Assembly (NCBI GenBank): GCA_004352715.1
Contig: SCFE01000035.1
Location: forward strand, 1-64,000
Origin: Hofstenia miamia
Taxonomy: Eukaryota; Xenacoelomorpha; Acoela
DNA: 64,000 nucleotides
Direction of reading: 5' to 3'
The translations under genes and the position numbers were made by a program. This document shows, in pieces, positions 11,000-22,356 of the stretch; position 1 is the stretch's first letter, and the number at the start of each line of letters is the position of its first letter. The notes beneath the pieces are model-generated. The model did not search any database and was not told the DNA's origin. It was given only the letters and a program-made list of their open reading frames with translations.

Positions 11000-13135
11000 T
11001 ATACATATATATATATGTCTCTATGAGAGACATTGAGTTGCTACCCATAGCAAGTAGACCGAAATATTTGCCAGCCATTTTTACAACAGTTATCATTATA
11101 AATATGTATTTACCACCCGATCGTAAAAAGGAGAATGCTGAAAAATTAATCAGGAATAATTTAATGTCATGCCTACAACGATTCAAACGAGTATTTTTTA
11201 TCATTACATGAGATGCAAATCAAAAGAAAATGGACTGTTTAGAGGGTTTGGGATTTAAAAACTGCGTAGACAGACACACATTGCTACCTAATAAATTGAA
11301 ATTGGATATTGTGTATGTAACTAAGTCTGAATTTTATAGCATGGGATATGAACCACCAATAGTGGAATGCAATATCATGTTTCACCTTAGCTTGGTGGGG
11401 ATTCCAAAAATCACTAACAAAACGAAATTTGCAAATAAATTCAAGAATAAAGAATCGCAATTCTCATTTGATCAAGAAAAAATAGGAAGAAATTTGAACA
11501 GGGTGGGCTGGGATCCAATAATAGAGGATGATAATTTTGACAAAGTTGTCAAAGAATTCGAGGAGAAAATTTTGGGAGTTTTTTCTGAATGCAGAATAAT
11601 TTGTCATTCCTCATATAGAACAGAAAATGTCAAAGATGACATAATTGATTCTTTGTTATTAGCTAAGAAAACAGCATTAAAAAGTGGTAGTCGAAAACAG
11701 GAATTTTTTAGAGAGACAAATTTCTAAATGTGTCAAACTAAATCGAAGGAAGAAAATTGAAGCAATAAGCAAAGAAAATATTTATGATGCAATAAATAAC
11801 AAATTGAAGCCAAAAAGTGAAAAAGTTAGGCTGAATGAAACAACTGCTAACTTACTAAATACGTACTTCACTAGGTTTAATGAAGAAAAAGTAAACGATG
11901 AGAAATTGAAAATACATGTGGTCAAAGAAGATTCTCCAACTGTTAGTGTGAAGAAAATAAGGGACCTTTTAAGAAACATTAAGTCCAATTACTTTAAAGC
12001 CGGTTATTGCAAGAGTTATGGATAAGTGTGTCGTAGACGTATACATGCAAAAAATGAAGGAGATCTTGGATCCATATCAGTTTGCGTATAAAGAGAATAG
12101 TGGGACAGTAGATATATTGTAATAAACAATGCAACTTATATACACACGTCTAAACTTAGCGGATACTTCAATAGTTCGTATTGTGTTCTTCGATTATTCT
12201 AGTGCATTTAACACAATTTCACAAAACAAACTGATAAATAATATAGGCAAAACATCATCTTGGTTATCAGATTGGGTAAGGCAATACATGAAGGATAGTG
12301 TCACACAGAATACGATATGAAAAAGATAAATTTACAGAAGAAATTAAAATAGTTGGTGGTGTTCCCCAGGCAGGACCCTTGAGTGGAGTCTTATTCACTG
12401 ACCAAACTAATGAAATATCTAATGAGAGTTTGAATGCTGATAGAAGCATCGCTGATATTTCCAAGTACTCTGATGACATGAGAGTAATCGGAAAAATAAG
12501 ACACGAAACTGCTGAAGACTTTGAAGAATATTAAATAACTGTAGAGAAGACCATTCAAGCTTCAGAAAAAAGTAATCTAAAAGTGAATATTGCTAAGACA
12601 AAAGAACTAATTATTGCACACCCAAATATAAGAAAAGAGTGCCTGAAAAACATAATTAAGGAGAAATTTTTTTTCAGGATTAGCGAAATAGAATCAGCAA
12701 AGGTATTCAAATATCTCGCATTTATATTGATAGTTCACTTTGTTGGAGTTCTCATGTTGAATATGTTAAAGAAGTAGCGAACCTCAGAATTCGAAAACTT
12801 AATTATTTTATAAATTATCTAGATGAACATGCTAAAATGTTTGTATTTCAAACATATACTTTGCCTATATATATGTATGCAGCTGAAGTTTATGTTCCAG
12901 GACTATTAGAAATTGAAAAGAAAAAATTGAGGAAGCCAATTAAATTATATTCGAAAGTAACGAATATAAAGAAAGCTGTACTTATTTAAGAAGTGAATAG
13001 TGTATTCAGGAAAAAATTTATACGAACTGTTATAAAGATCAAAGAAAATAAACAACATGTACTTCATAACGTTATTCCTATATCAACAACAAAGACACGA
13101 TGCAAAATAACATTTCCAAAGGTTCACTCAGTGTA
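11000..13135 (+). pseudogene. degenerate L2/Rex1-like LINE (endonuclease + reverse transcriptase)
   Basis: A decayed non-LTR element read across several frames. The endonuclease part starts near 11020 with ELLPIASRPKYLPAIFTTVI and YLPPDRKKENAEKLI. It continues past an in-frame TGA (11211, FIIT*DANQ) into MDCLEGLGFKNCVDRHT. After a frameshift near 11700 a spacer leads to the RT: DPYQFAYKENSGTVDI, VFFDYSSAFNTIS (A box), VGGVPQAGPLSGVLF (B box) and KYSDDMRVIGKI, where the usual Y/F-A-D-D is Y-S-D-D. Then NLKVNIAKTKELII. The tail (12780-13130) is interrupted by stops. The motif set fits the L2/Rex1 branch of CR1-like LINEs. It is dead: at least two stops and several frameshifts. Confidence 0.85.
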
Positions 13136-13264
13136 ATTTAAGAAATCGTTTGCATATACTGCATGTAGTTATATCTTGTACGGAGCTTGGCCGCATTTCC
13201 TATAAAAATTTGTTACATTCCTTTTTACAAACAACTTTGTTGTTTTGTACAGGAATTAAAGCGG

Positions 13265-13310
<46 letters not shown>

Positions 13311-15070
13311 GCGATGCCTGGTTGTTCAGGGTAAAGTCAATCAAAACTAAATATCCAACGCATCACATCGCCTAAACTAAATTTCAAAATGCGTGAACAT
13401 CTTGACTGTGTAAAAAAGTGATGTCTAATATTTTATATACTATGGTACATATATATGTCACATTGTGATAGACCCATTTCCAATTTGCACAAATGAGAGA
13501 AGGAATGATTTTAAGGCCAGGTCGGATTCAAAAGTGGATAAATTGTAATATCGGTTGTTCTGATGTAAATATATATTCATTTCCTGTATATTCAGTAATA
13601 AGTATTAGCATTTGCTTTACAAAACGGGACTATTAAAAATAGTGTGTGGCAATATTGATTTTTTAGATTTCGATAGATTTTTAGAAATTAACCGATTCAT
13701 AGTTTCTAATTCGATTTCATCAAAATTCGTTGCACAGAGTTGCCATGATTAAAGAATAGAGTGATGTCTTTAACACTGATTAAAACAGTGTTTTAAACAC
13801 TCCTATGTTTTTTCTGTAATTTTAATGTTTTTTTTTCAAACTCCTAAAGAATTTCTTACAACGTTTTTAACATAATTTTTAGGATTTGTACAATCGTACT
13901 TTCATAACCAACTTTCTACAGAAAATATTCGAAATGGGTGTTTAGTCTACCTGCATGAAACGAAAAATAATATAATTCAATGTTTGCTACTATAGCTGTT
14001 GTATTAGTGAACATATTAGATAAAAACATTGCCTTAAGCGTTCAAAATGTCATTTTCAAAAATACACTTGTGGCAAGAAACAAATTTAAGAAGAAATTTA
14101 TATTAAACCTAACAGTCGCCGCGTGATATCTTCAATGAAAAGCAGCCGATGATATATGATATACCACCCCACTAATGGTAGGTCACATTGTCACAGGGTT
14201 ACTAAAAAATCGATCGAAATTATTTCATTTTTTTGTACTAATTTCGATTTTTTCAAATCGAATAAAAATTTCGATCTGTTTAGAAGCAACATCACATTTA
14301 TACATAATGGACTTAAAACTCAAACCTGCAGCGTGTGGAACTTAATCTAAGATGGCATTTAAATGACGATCTTTAGACTTCATTTCAATAGGTGTTAACA
14401 ATCTCAACTTGTTTTTTCGCTCTCAACCTTCATTGCTAACTTATCAAATGGTTCAAACAAGGATAAGATGAATTTTCGACGCATAATGTCAGTATTTGTT
14501 ACTACTCCAAATTACTCATTAGATATTACGAAGCGACGTTTAAAGTAACAGTGTATTTAATCGTAAATGGCTTGTATTCAAAGGTGGAGCATTAATGTTA
14601 CAATACCAAATATAAAAATTTATCATCGCATCTTTGTGAAAGACATATCCTGGGTGAAAAAATCTCAATTACAAACGCACTAACTTAATATATTCTTTAT
14701 ATAACAATTGTTTACTACACGCGTAAAAGTTAACTATAGTTCACCAAGGCATAAAACTGGTATTTTTAAACTGATAATAACTCACGATCTGTAATAGATA
14801 GCGCAAGCAACTAAAGCTAATTTTGCAAAATTTTGCATTGCCTATAATTAGAGGTAAGTTTTGAGGCATTATAAGTATATTAATTGTTGCTAAGACAAAT
14901 GTGTAAACTGATTGGTCAATTTTGACGTTATATCATGTAAACCGGCCACAAAATTATATTACAGTAGAACTCCTCTATAGTGAATTGCGCTTGGTTACGA
15001 TAGAGGATTCAGTTCATTATTAAGGATGAAAAAAATACTTCAGTTACTCTTATATTTATTCTATCTCGTT
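13136..15070. other. non-coding stretch with a (TA)n tract
   Basis: No gene is recognised. A (TA)n microsatellite lies at about 13268-13308. A segment near 14735-14770 containing TTCACCAAGGCATAAAACTG recurs in inverted orientation near 20865-20900, showing a dispersed repeat. The remaining ORFs are short and without motifs. Confidence 0.5.
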
Positions 15071-15079
15071 CGATTCATT

Positions 15080-18000
15080 ATCCTTCGATTTCTGTTGTGG
15101 CTGTGCTGTTGTTCTCAGTGACCATATTGTTTTCCTGCTCTGCGTTTACAACCCTCCTTCGAAAAGTGCCTTTCGCATTCCCATTGCTGATTTATCATCT
15201 ATGTTTGAGTCTTTTCATGACCAGTCTACCTACCTCTCTCGTCACCTTGGCTTTTCCATTTGTCCTCATTTTCTTGTTTGCCTTGACTTCAATCTTCCTA
15301 ATGTCTGCTGGAATGCACTCGACTCTACTGACACTTATGAGTATGCTGTTTTAGAAGTTTTCGCCTGGTTTTCTCTTGAACAACTTGTATTTTCTCCTAC
15401 TTCCAGCTCCTACCTGCTTGATTTGGTTCTGTGCTCTCACCCTGATTACATATTCGAAATACCTGTAATCCCTGTTCCTGCTAAGCTGTTAGATCACTCA
15501 TTTGTCCGCTTCAATCAGTCTGTCAACTCTACTTCTCCATCTGCTTATGCTGCTCTCTCATCTTCGCTCCCCGTTTTTAGTGATTCCTTAACAGTTGATA
15601 ATTGGTTCACCTTCTTACACCAAGTTATTTCTTCTTATGTTCCTCGTCGGCGGAAAAAGCGTGCTTCTCTTCCTTTCTATTTCTCGTCCCTTACTGTGCA
15701 CTCCTTGAATAAATTGGAGTCTTACAAACGCCATTCTGGTACTACTGCTTCTCCGAGGCTTGCTTCTCTCACAGAAGATGTTATCAATTTTATGGAACTT
15801 GACAAAGTCTCTTTTCTGTCCAGCTTCTCGTCCGGTTCTCTTCAAGACTCTTATTCCTTCCTGCGTTCTCTTCATTCCAAGCCTGAGCTCCCCAATTTGA
15901 GATGGAACCTTCTTTCTGCTCACTCTGACCTGGAGAAAGCTGATCTGTTCAACGCGTATTTTGCCTCTAAACTCTCTGAACCTGTCTCCATGTGCCCTGG
16001 TGCGCCTGCTGCCTCCACGCTAATCCAACTTTGTGATATCTTCAGCGCCCATGATATTTCTCTCATGCTTAAATATTGCAAGTTGTCTGGTCCTTGTTAT
16101 CCTGACGGTGTCCCTTCCTTTTTAATTCATGAAACGTCCTCCACACTTTCTATCCATTTAAAACATCTTTACTCCTTCATTTGCTCCTCTAAGCGCTACC
16201 CCGTCTGTTGGAAGACATTTTGGATTTCTCCGCTGTTAAAATCTAATCAGCTTCTCCCTTGCAGGTCACCTCCTACCACCCAATAGCTATTCTATCTCGA
16301 CTGTCTATCATCTTTGAACGCCCATGTATTCCCAAAAATTCGTGACGTTATCTCTTCTTCTCAGCATGGCAACCTTCCTGCTCGGTCTACGATTACTAAC
16401 TTACTCACACTGATCGAAAACTGCTACTTTCACACTGATTGTAATGATCCTGGTTGTATTATCCTTCTTGACATCTCAAAAGCGTTTGATCGCCTCCCTC
16501 ATTCCATTTTGCCCGACAAGTTACGTTTATTTGGTTTTGATACGGACTTTATCGAACTGTTCCAGTCTTACCTGACCAATCGCCAAATGTGTCAAAATCA
16601 ACTCGTCTATCTCTTCTCCTGTCCCCGTTACTAGTGGTACCCCTCAAGGCTCAGTGTTTGCCGTTCTCTTCTTCCTTGTTGCTATCAACGACCTCCTCAA
16701 CCTGTCCTCAACTCATCCTGTCTACTGTACGTTGATGACACCGCGATTTTCAACTTTGGTAGTTCTTTTGCCTCCAATATTACCTCGGATCTTGAGCTTT
16801 TGTCTACTTGGTATTCTGTTAATCATCTTGATTTTAGCCCAAACAAGACATGTGGTATTTCCTTTTCTGTATCTCCCCTTCTGATCTTCCTCTTCCTGTG
16901 AACCTTTTCCCTCACCATACTCATCTTGGAGTTCAACTTTCTGATAACTTAAATTGGTCTGGTCATGTGTCCTTACGTCTACGCCAAGCTAATTCCTCAC
17001 TCTTCGCCCTCTTCCGTAATGTTCCCTTTAATTCCACCTCTGCTGTGAAACCCTCTTTGTTCAAGTCCATTCCTCGTGCAATTCTTCTCTATGCATCTCT
17101 CTGTTGGTGGACTTCCTGTTCCTTGTTCCAGTCTATGGAACGTTTCCAGAAGCGTGCCTTCAAATGGATCTCTCCCTTGCCATACAAAGACGCCCTCCTC
17201 AAATTCTCCACTCTTCCGTTGTCACTCTACTTCCATGCCTCTGATCTCCTCCTGTTCAATCAACTACTCACTCGCAAATTTGATCTTGATCCTTTTGATT
17301 TCATTAAGTTCTCTAATTCTCACTCAACTAGCTCTGATGATGTTGTCACCTTCTCCATTCGTCGTACAAAGAAACATCGCACCCTTCAGTCGTTTTCCAA
17401 TCGTTCTTGAACTGCTGCTAATTACATCTTGCGCCAACTTCTCACACCCTGCTATCAGATGGTTTACTGTCTCCGACTCTTTCTTACATAGCCTACACTT
17501 ATCACTTACTTCTACTCTTCTGTCTATATGCTTCTTCACCCAGTTTGTTCTTATTGCTTGCTCCNTCCTGTGAACCTTTTCCCTCACCATACTCATCTTG
17601 GAGTTCAACTTTCTGATAACTTAAATTGGTCTGGTCATGTGTCCTTACGTCTACGCCAAGCTAATTCCTCACTCTTCGCCCTCTTCCGTAATGTTCCCTT
17701 TAATTCCACCTCTGCTGTGAAACCCTCTTTGTTCAAGTCCATTCCTCGTGCAATTCTTCTCTATGCATCTCTCTGTTGGTGGACTTCCTGTTCCTTGTTC
17801 CAGTCTATGGAACGTTTCCAGAAGCGTGCCTTCAAATGGATCTCTCCCTTGCCATACAAAGACGCCCTCCTCAAATTCTCCACTCTTCCGTTGTCACTCT
17901 ACTTCCATGCCTCTGATCTCCTCCTGTTCAATCAACTACTCACTCGCAAATTTGATCTTGATCCTTTTGATTTCATTAAGTTCTCTAATTCTCACTCAAC

Positions 18001-18082
18001 TAGCTCTGATGATGTTGTTACTGTCTCCATTCGTCGTCTCAAGAAACACCGCACCCTTCAGTCGTTTTCCAATCGTTCTTGA
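15080..18082 (+). pseudogene. CR1/Jockey-like LINE ORF2 (endonuclease + RT), frameshifted and artificially duplicated
   Basis: Non-LTR element on the + strand, richer in C and T than its surroundings. The endonuclease C-terminal half begins with a VYNPPSKSAF segment near 15145 and continues in the 15201-16286 frame: CLDFNLPNVCWNALD, EQLVFSPTSSSYLLDLVL, PAKLLDHSFV. The RT follows: a GPCYPDGVPSFLIHE-type segment, SSQHGNLPARSTITNLLT, A box IILLDISKAFDRLPHS (16314-16634 frame), B box VTSGTPQGSVFAV, and catalytic LYVDDTAIFNF near 16725. The C-terminal part includes HHTHLGVQLSDNLNWSGHVS and ends FSNRS*. Stops or frameshifts at 16284, about 16640 and about 16740 make it a pseudogene. The true 3' end is at about 17410; 17566-18082 repeats it because of the single-N artefact at 17565. 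A relative lies at 6188-6560 on the minus strand. Confidence 0.88.
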
Positions 18083-18236
18083 ACTGCTGCTAATTACATC
18101 TTGCGCCAACTTCTCACACCCTGCTATCAGATGGTTTACTGTCTCCGACTCTTTCTTACATAGCCTACACTTATCACTTACTTCTACTCTTCTGTCTATA
18201 TGCTTCTTCACCCAGTTTGTTCTTATTGCTTGCTCC
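16894..18236. repeat. 671-bp direct duplication around a single N (assembly artefact)
   Basis: 16894-17564 and 17566-18236 are the same 671 bp with a few differences (near 17351-17370 versus 18022-18042), joined by one N at 17565. The LINE C-terminus therefore appears twice. The differences suggest two alleles or two reads of one locus. Confidence 0.93.
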
Positions 18237-19081
18237 TGTGCTGCCATTATCAGCGCTTCTGTTTCCCTTTCTAGACCTGCCTTCTTTAACCACTTGTTGC
18301 TCTCTTCTCTTTCACACATTTCTGTGTTCCTCCAGTATTCTCCATGCATTGCCTTCTGCCTATACCTTGTTTGTCTCTCTGATTCCATCCTACTCTGGTA
18401 TACCTTCTTTCCTTCACTCTCAGTTCTTATCTTCCTTAACTCNAGCCTACACTTATCACTTACTTCTACTCTTCTGTCTATATGCTTCTTCACCCAGTTT
18501 GTTCTTATTGCTTGCTCCTGTGCTGCCATTATCAGCGCTTCTGTTTCCCTTTCTAGACCTGCCTTCTTTAACCACTTGTTGCTCTCTTCTCTTTCACACA
18601 TTTCTGTGTTCCTCCAGTATTCTCCATGCATTGCCTTCTGCCTATACCTTGTTTGTCTCTCTGATTCCATCCTACACTGGTATACCTTCTTTCCTTCACT
18701 CTCAGTTCTTATCTTCCTTAGCTCCTTAGTGACCTCTAGTAGGGATCCTCTAGGTTGCTCTTCTACATATTCTTTAGCCCTAGTGCTTCTCCTTAAATAG
18801 TTTCCTCCACACTTTCCCTCCCTTATGCCTTGCCATGTACAGCCTATCTACATCTCCATTTAGGTTGAATGCTCTCTCTGCTCAAATTCCCTCAGTTCAT
18901 TCTTGTTCCACCTAACTATTCCTGCCGAATATCTCAACACTAGTATCGCCCACGTATTAATTGCCTTTATACTATTCTGCCCATTTAATACTGACTTCTG
19001 TAGTACTTTCCTTATTCTCCTCTTGTATTCTTTTCTTAACCTCATCTTCATTTCCTCATGATTTGTTCTATCTTTCTTTAT
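18083..19081 (-). pseudogene. 3' part of a zinc-knuckle LINE ORF, minus strand
   Basis: Minus-strand coding remains run from the gap edge at 19081 down to about 18083. The 5' part reads RKEYKRRIRKVLQ, then AINTWAILVLRYSAGIVRWN, a typical RT/thumb C-terminal segment. After a disruption near 18850 comes MHGEYWRNTE, NKWLKKAGLERETEALIMAA, QEQAIRTNWVKKHID and a C-x2-C...H-x4-C knuckle (CRLCKKESETVNHLIAGC). This architecture is typical of LINEs with a C-terminal CCHC motif. Its 3' end abuts the 3' end of the + strand LINE: the two are tail to tail at 17411/18083. The 18162-18724 duplication lies inside it. Confidence 0.8.
18162..18724. repeat. 281-bp direct duplication around a single N (assembly artefact)
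   Basis: 18162-18442 and 18444-18724 are the same 281 bp with minor differences (for example TTAACTC versus TTAGCTC at the ends), joined by one N at 18443. Together with the 671-bp duplication, part of this sequence appears three times. Confidence 0.93.
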
Positions 19082-20081
19082 NNNNNNNNNNNNNNNNNNN
19101 NNNNNNNNNNNNNNNNNNNNNNNNNNNNNNNNNNNNNNNNNNNNNNNNNNNNNNNNNNNNNNNNNNNNNNNNNNNNNNNNNNNNNNNNNNNNNNNNNNNN
19201 NNNNNNNNNNNNNNNNNNNNNNNNNNNNNNNNNNNNNNNNNNNNNNNNNNNNNNNNNNNNNNNNNNNNNNNNNNNNNNNNNNNNNNNNNNNNNNNNNNNN
19301 NNNNNNNNNNNNNNNNNNNNNNNNNNNNNNNNNNNNNNNNNNNNNNNNNNNNNNNNNNNNNNNNNNNNNNNNNNNNNNNNNNNNNNNNNNNNNNNNNNNN
19401 NNNNNNNNNNNNNNNNNNNNNNNNNNNNNNNNNNNNNNNNNNNNNNNNNNNNNNNNNNNNNNNNNNNNNNNNNNNNNNNNNNNNNNNNNNNNNNNNNNNN
19501 NNNNNNNNNNNNNNNNNNNNNNNNNNNNNNNNNNNNNNNNNNNNNNNNNNNNNNNNNNNNNNNNNNNNNNNNNNNNNNNNNNNNNNNNNNNNNNNNNNNN
19601 NNNNNNNNNNNNNNNNNNNNNNNNNNNNNNNNNNNNNNNNNNNNNNNNNNNNNNNNNNNNNNNNNNNNNNNNNNNNNNNNNNNNNNNNNNNNNNNNNNNN
19701 NNNNNNNNNNNNNNNNNNNNNNNNNNNNNNNNNNNNNNNNNNNNNNNNNNNNNNNNNNNNNNNNNNNNNNNNNNNNNNNNNNNNNNNNNNNNNNNNNNNN
19801 NNNNNNNNNNNNNNNNNNNNNNNNNNNNNNNNNNNNNNNNNNNNNNNNNNNNNNNNNNNNNNNNNNNNNNNNNNNNNNNNNNNNNNNNNNNNNNNNNNNN
19901 NNNNNNNNNNNNNNNNNNNNNNNNNNNNNNNNNNNNNNNNNNNNNNNNNNNNNNNNNNNNNNNNNNNNNNNNNNNNNNNNNNNNNNNNNNNNNNNNNNNN
20001 NNNNNNNNNNNNNNNNNNNNNNNNNNNNNNNNNNNNNNNNNNNNNNNNNNNNNNNNNNNNNNNNNNNNNNNNNNNNNNNNN
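19082..20081. other. assembly gap of exactly 1000 N
   Basis: A fixed-size scaffold join. The long ORFs through it are artefacts. Minus-strand LINE material lies on both sides. Confidence 0.99.
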
Positions 20082-20462
20082 CTGGATGAGGACGATTACG
20101 GTTAGTTGATGAAGGGATAGACTGCTTGGGAGGATGCGGTAGAGCAGAAGGAGGAGCAAGCGCGGGTGTGAAACTTGGAGCAGGATTACTGGGGAGCGAT
20201 GAAACAGAACGTGAGGCAGCAGCACTGTAGGAGAGCATTTGGGATTGTAGTGAGGAAACATCAGAGGAAAGCTTTGTGAGGGATTCAGATAAGGATGATA
20301 TGACGCCAGGGCCATCATTGGAGGACGGAGTCGAGGTAGAGAGCAGTGACCGCTTGGCGCAACAACGAAATGATGGCGTCTTTCTTCAGACCACCAACAG
20401 CGGAGGCAAACTGGGCATCGCTCAAATTGTTGAGGTCGGACAGCGAAATTGGGGGCATAGCT
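20082..20462 (-). pseudogene. LINE ORF1-like (gag-like) N-terminus, minus strand, frameshifted
   Basis: From ATG near 20459 on the minus strand the frame reads MPPISLSDLNNLSDAQFASA, then GGLKKDAIISLLRQAV, and stops after about 47 codons. The neighbouring frame continues with a Ser-rich coiled-coil-like segment (SSLSESLTKLSSDVSSLQSQ), then a Pro/Ser-rich stretch up to the gap. Such a short helical N-terminus, heptad region and Pro-rich linker is usual for LINE ORF1 proteins. It may be the 5' part of the same minus-strand element whose 3' end is at 18083-19081; the RT would then lie in the gap. That link is inference. Confidence 0.5.
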
Positions 20463-21114
20463 GAAATCTAAGAAACTGTATAATAAACAGGCAAAAAAAT
20501 GTATCATTCATTTACATATAGTTTCATGTTCATTTAGGGTGGTTTTTTATAATGCATCATCTTAATATTGCCGAAAATCCTAATTGGCTAAGTTTCTGAC
20601 TCTGTGATGATATTGCTAACAATTCCTCTCTATAAAAATAAGCATTGACACTGCCTTTATGGAAACTTTAAAATGGATCAAGGACAATGTAGATAGAAAA
20701 AGACCCTTAAACAGTTAATTATGTGTCGGTGTAAGATGATTATTACTATGGTAACCAACTGCAGGTTACATACTCTTAATTTTATGAACATGAGATATTC
20801 AAAATTTCAACATTAAATATATAAGTACGACATAGTTACAAATGAAATTGTATGTCACAAAATACCAGCCTTATGCCTTGGTGAACTATATTTATTTAAA
20901 ATATGAAATTAACCATCTAACTAAAATTAAGTAAACTGCCTAACGTAGTAGTGATTCATCTTGAATGCATGATATCCACAGACATAAACCCTCACAATAG
21001 AGTTATTTAAATTAAAACATGAAAAATAGGATTCATAATACAACATGTAATTGTAAAAATTCCCACATTAATACATGCAGAAGAGATTGTTGTGCAAAAA
21101 ATAATAAGACATAC
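20463..21114. other. non-coding stretch
   Basis: No gene is recognised. It contains the inverted copy (about 20865-20900) of the dispersed repeat near 14735. If ORC1 is read on the minus strand, this is part of the large intron between exons 21115-21542 and 10746-10965. Confidence 0.5.
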
Positions 21115-21542
21115 CTTAATTGATTTGATTTTCTTTTTCTTTTGCTTACGCGCAGATTTATTGGAAGGTGACATAATTTTTAAAATAGTAATATCGTCAT
21201 CACTGCTAGACTCTAGAAGAGGACTTTTGGTTTTTCTAATATTTAACGGGGATTCAAACGATTTTGTTGAAATTCTTGAATTACATGTTTGCGAAAGACA
21301 TTTCTGACTACCTGTGTTATGCTTAAGATTGAACTGTGAACGAGTTCTTCTGGATATCATTGTGTGTAATTCAGTAAATGATTCGTCTGATGAGCTTTCG
21401 AAAGAATCCGTGAATTTAATTAATTTCTCATTGCGAAGAGATTTACCATTGATGTTATTTTTATTTATTTTACAGCTTTTGTTCGATAAAACCCCAAGAA
21501 TGCGCTTTGCCGGTACATCAGATTTTTCTTCAACACTGCTTT
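21115..21542 (-). CDS. ORC1: probable ORC1 linker exon (basic, Ser-rich)
   Basis: A minus-strand exon of 428 nt with acceptor ATTTTAG and donor AAG|GTATGT. It encodes 143 codons of low-complexity, Ser/Lys/Arg-rich sequence with acidic Ser clusters (FESSSDESF, LLESSSDDDI) and ends in a strongly basic run (SARKQKKKKIKSIK). It enters in phase 1 from exon 22165-22257 and leaves in phase 0. That fits the phase-0 acceptor of the ORC1 P-loop exon 10746-10965, which starts with another basic stretch (RRKTSSKKS). Animal ORC1 has a long disordered, basic linker between its N-terminal BAH domain and the AAA+ domain, so position, strand, phase and composition agree. The sequence has no conserved motif, so assignment rests on splicing logic. 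The intron to the P-loop exon would be about 10 kb with LINEs and a gap. Confidence 0.6.
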
Positions 21543-22164
21543 CTAAAATGTAATGAAATAACGCAATTTCGACACGAATTGCACAATGCTTTAGGGAGTA
21601 AGAGTAAAATTATCAAACACAACTTAACTACTGGGCTTTTGAGCTTTGCACAAACATTCATCATTGTGTTCTGAAGAAAATGGTAGCCTTATCGTTTTGA
21701 GAGACATATTTTTGATGATATCAAGATTATTTATAGCCCAATAGGAATATCTTGAATAAATAAGCAGCTATACGAAGTGTGCGAGAGGCGCATATTAAAT
21801 TTGAATTTAGCACTAAATTTCCTACATTCTACATAGAATTTGCAAAACAATGGCATATAATTTTACATAAATTTGAAAAAAAATTTCATAAAATTTTCTA
21901 TCACCTGTTGATTCAAATTTGTTACCATTTTGAAGAACTACTTACTTATATTCCACATAAAAATATAAGAAAAATATTATGCGATTGCAAAGATATTAAA
22001 TAAAGTAGAAATAGGGTTAAATCGCAACATGTAATATATTTTATAAAGTTATGCCGATTTATCAATTGAGAAAGACCAATCAACACAACCTATGCAACGA
22101 CTTGTAAAAACTTTAGATTAAATAAAAGAATTAGAAATGAATGTATACATCATTAGAAACTCAC

Positions 22165-22257
22165 CACTGGAAGAAGCGAATTTATTCTTTTCAGCAAATC
22201 GCTTAATGCGAACACGAAGGCAACTAGGATTGTTTTCTTTGTTCGCCGCAAACATTC
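22165..22257 (-). CDS. ORC1: probable ORC1 linker exon upstream of 21115-21542
   Basis: A minus-strand exon of 93 nt: a pyrimidine-rich acceptor ending TTTTAAAG, and a strong donor GTG|GTGAGT. It reads MFAANKENNPSCLRVRIKRF and ends FASSS plus one base. That base (G) completes the codon GAA with the first two bases of exon 21115-21542, keeping the frame. It enters in phase 1, so at least one more exon lies upstream (higher coordinates). I found no BAH-domain exon between here and the CD164 gene at 28.4 kb. Confidence 0.5.
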
Positions 22258-22356
22258 CTTTAAAAAAACCACAGCATAGAAATAAAATTAATAAAATATT
22301 AGCACATTATATTGTAAATGCATACACTTTAATTACGAATTGATAGCTCACGGTAA

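Noticed and set aside
15615-15923. 102-codon minus-strand ORF
   Set aside because: Lies antisense to the LINE endonuclease/RT frame, which has clear motifs; it is a shadow.
17076-18800. Long Ser/Leu-rich + strand ORFs of 165-350 codons
   Set aside because: They are out-of-frame readings of the + strand LINE and antisense readings of the minus-strand zinc-knuckle LINE, extended by artefactual duplications.
18961-20507. ORFs of 340-480 codons across 19-20.5 kb
   Set aside because: Same reason: a 1000-N gap. The real minus-strand sequence at the right edge is described as an ORF1-like relic.
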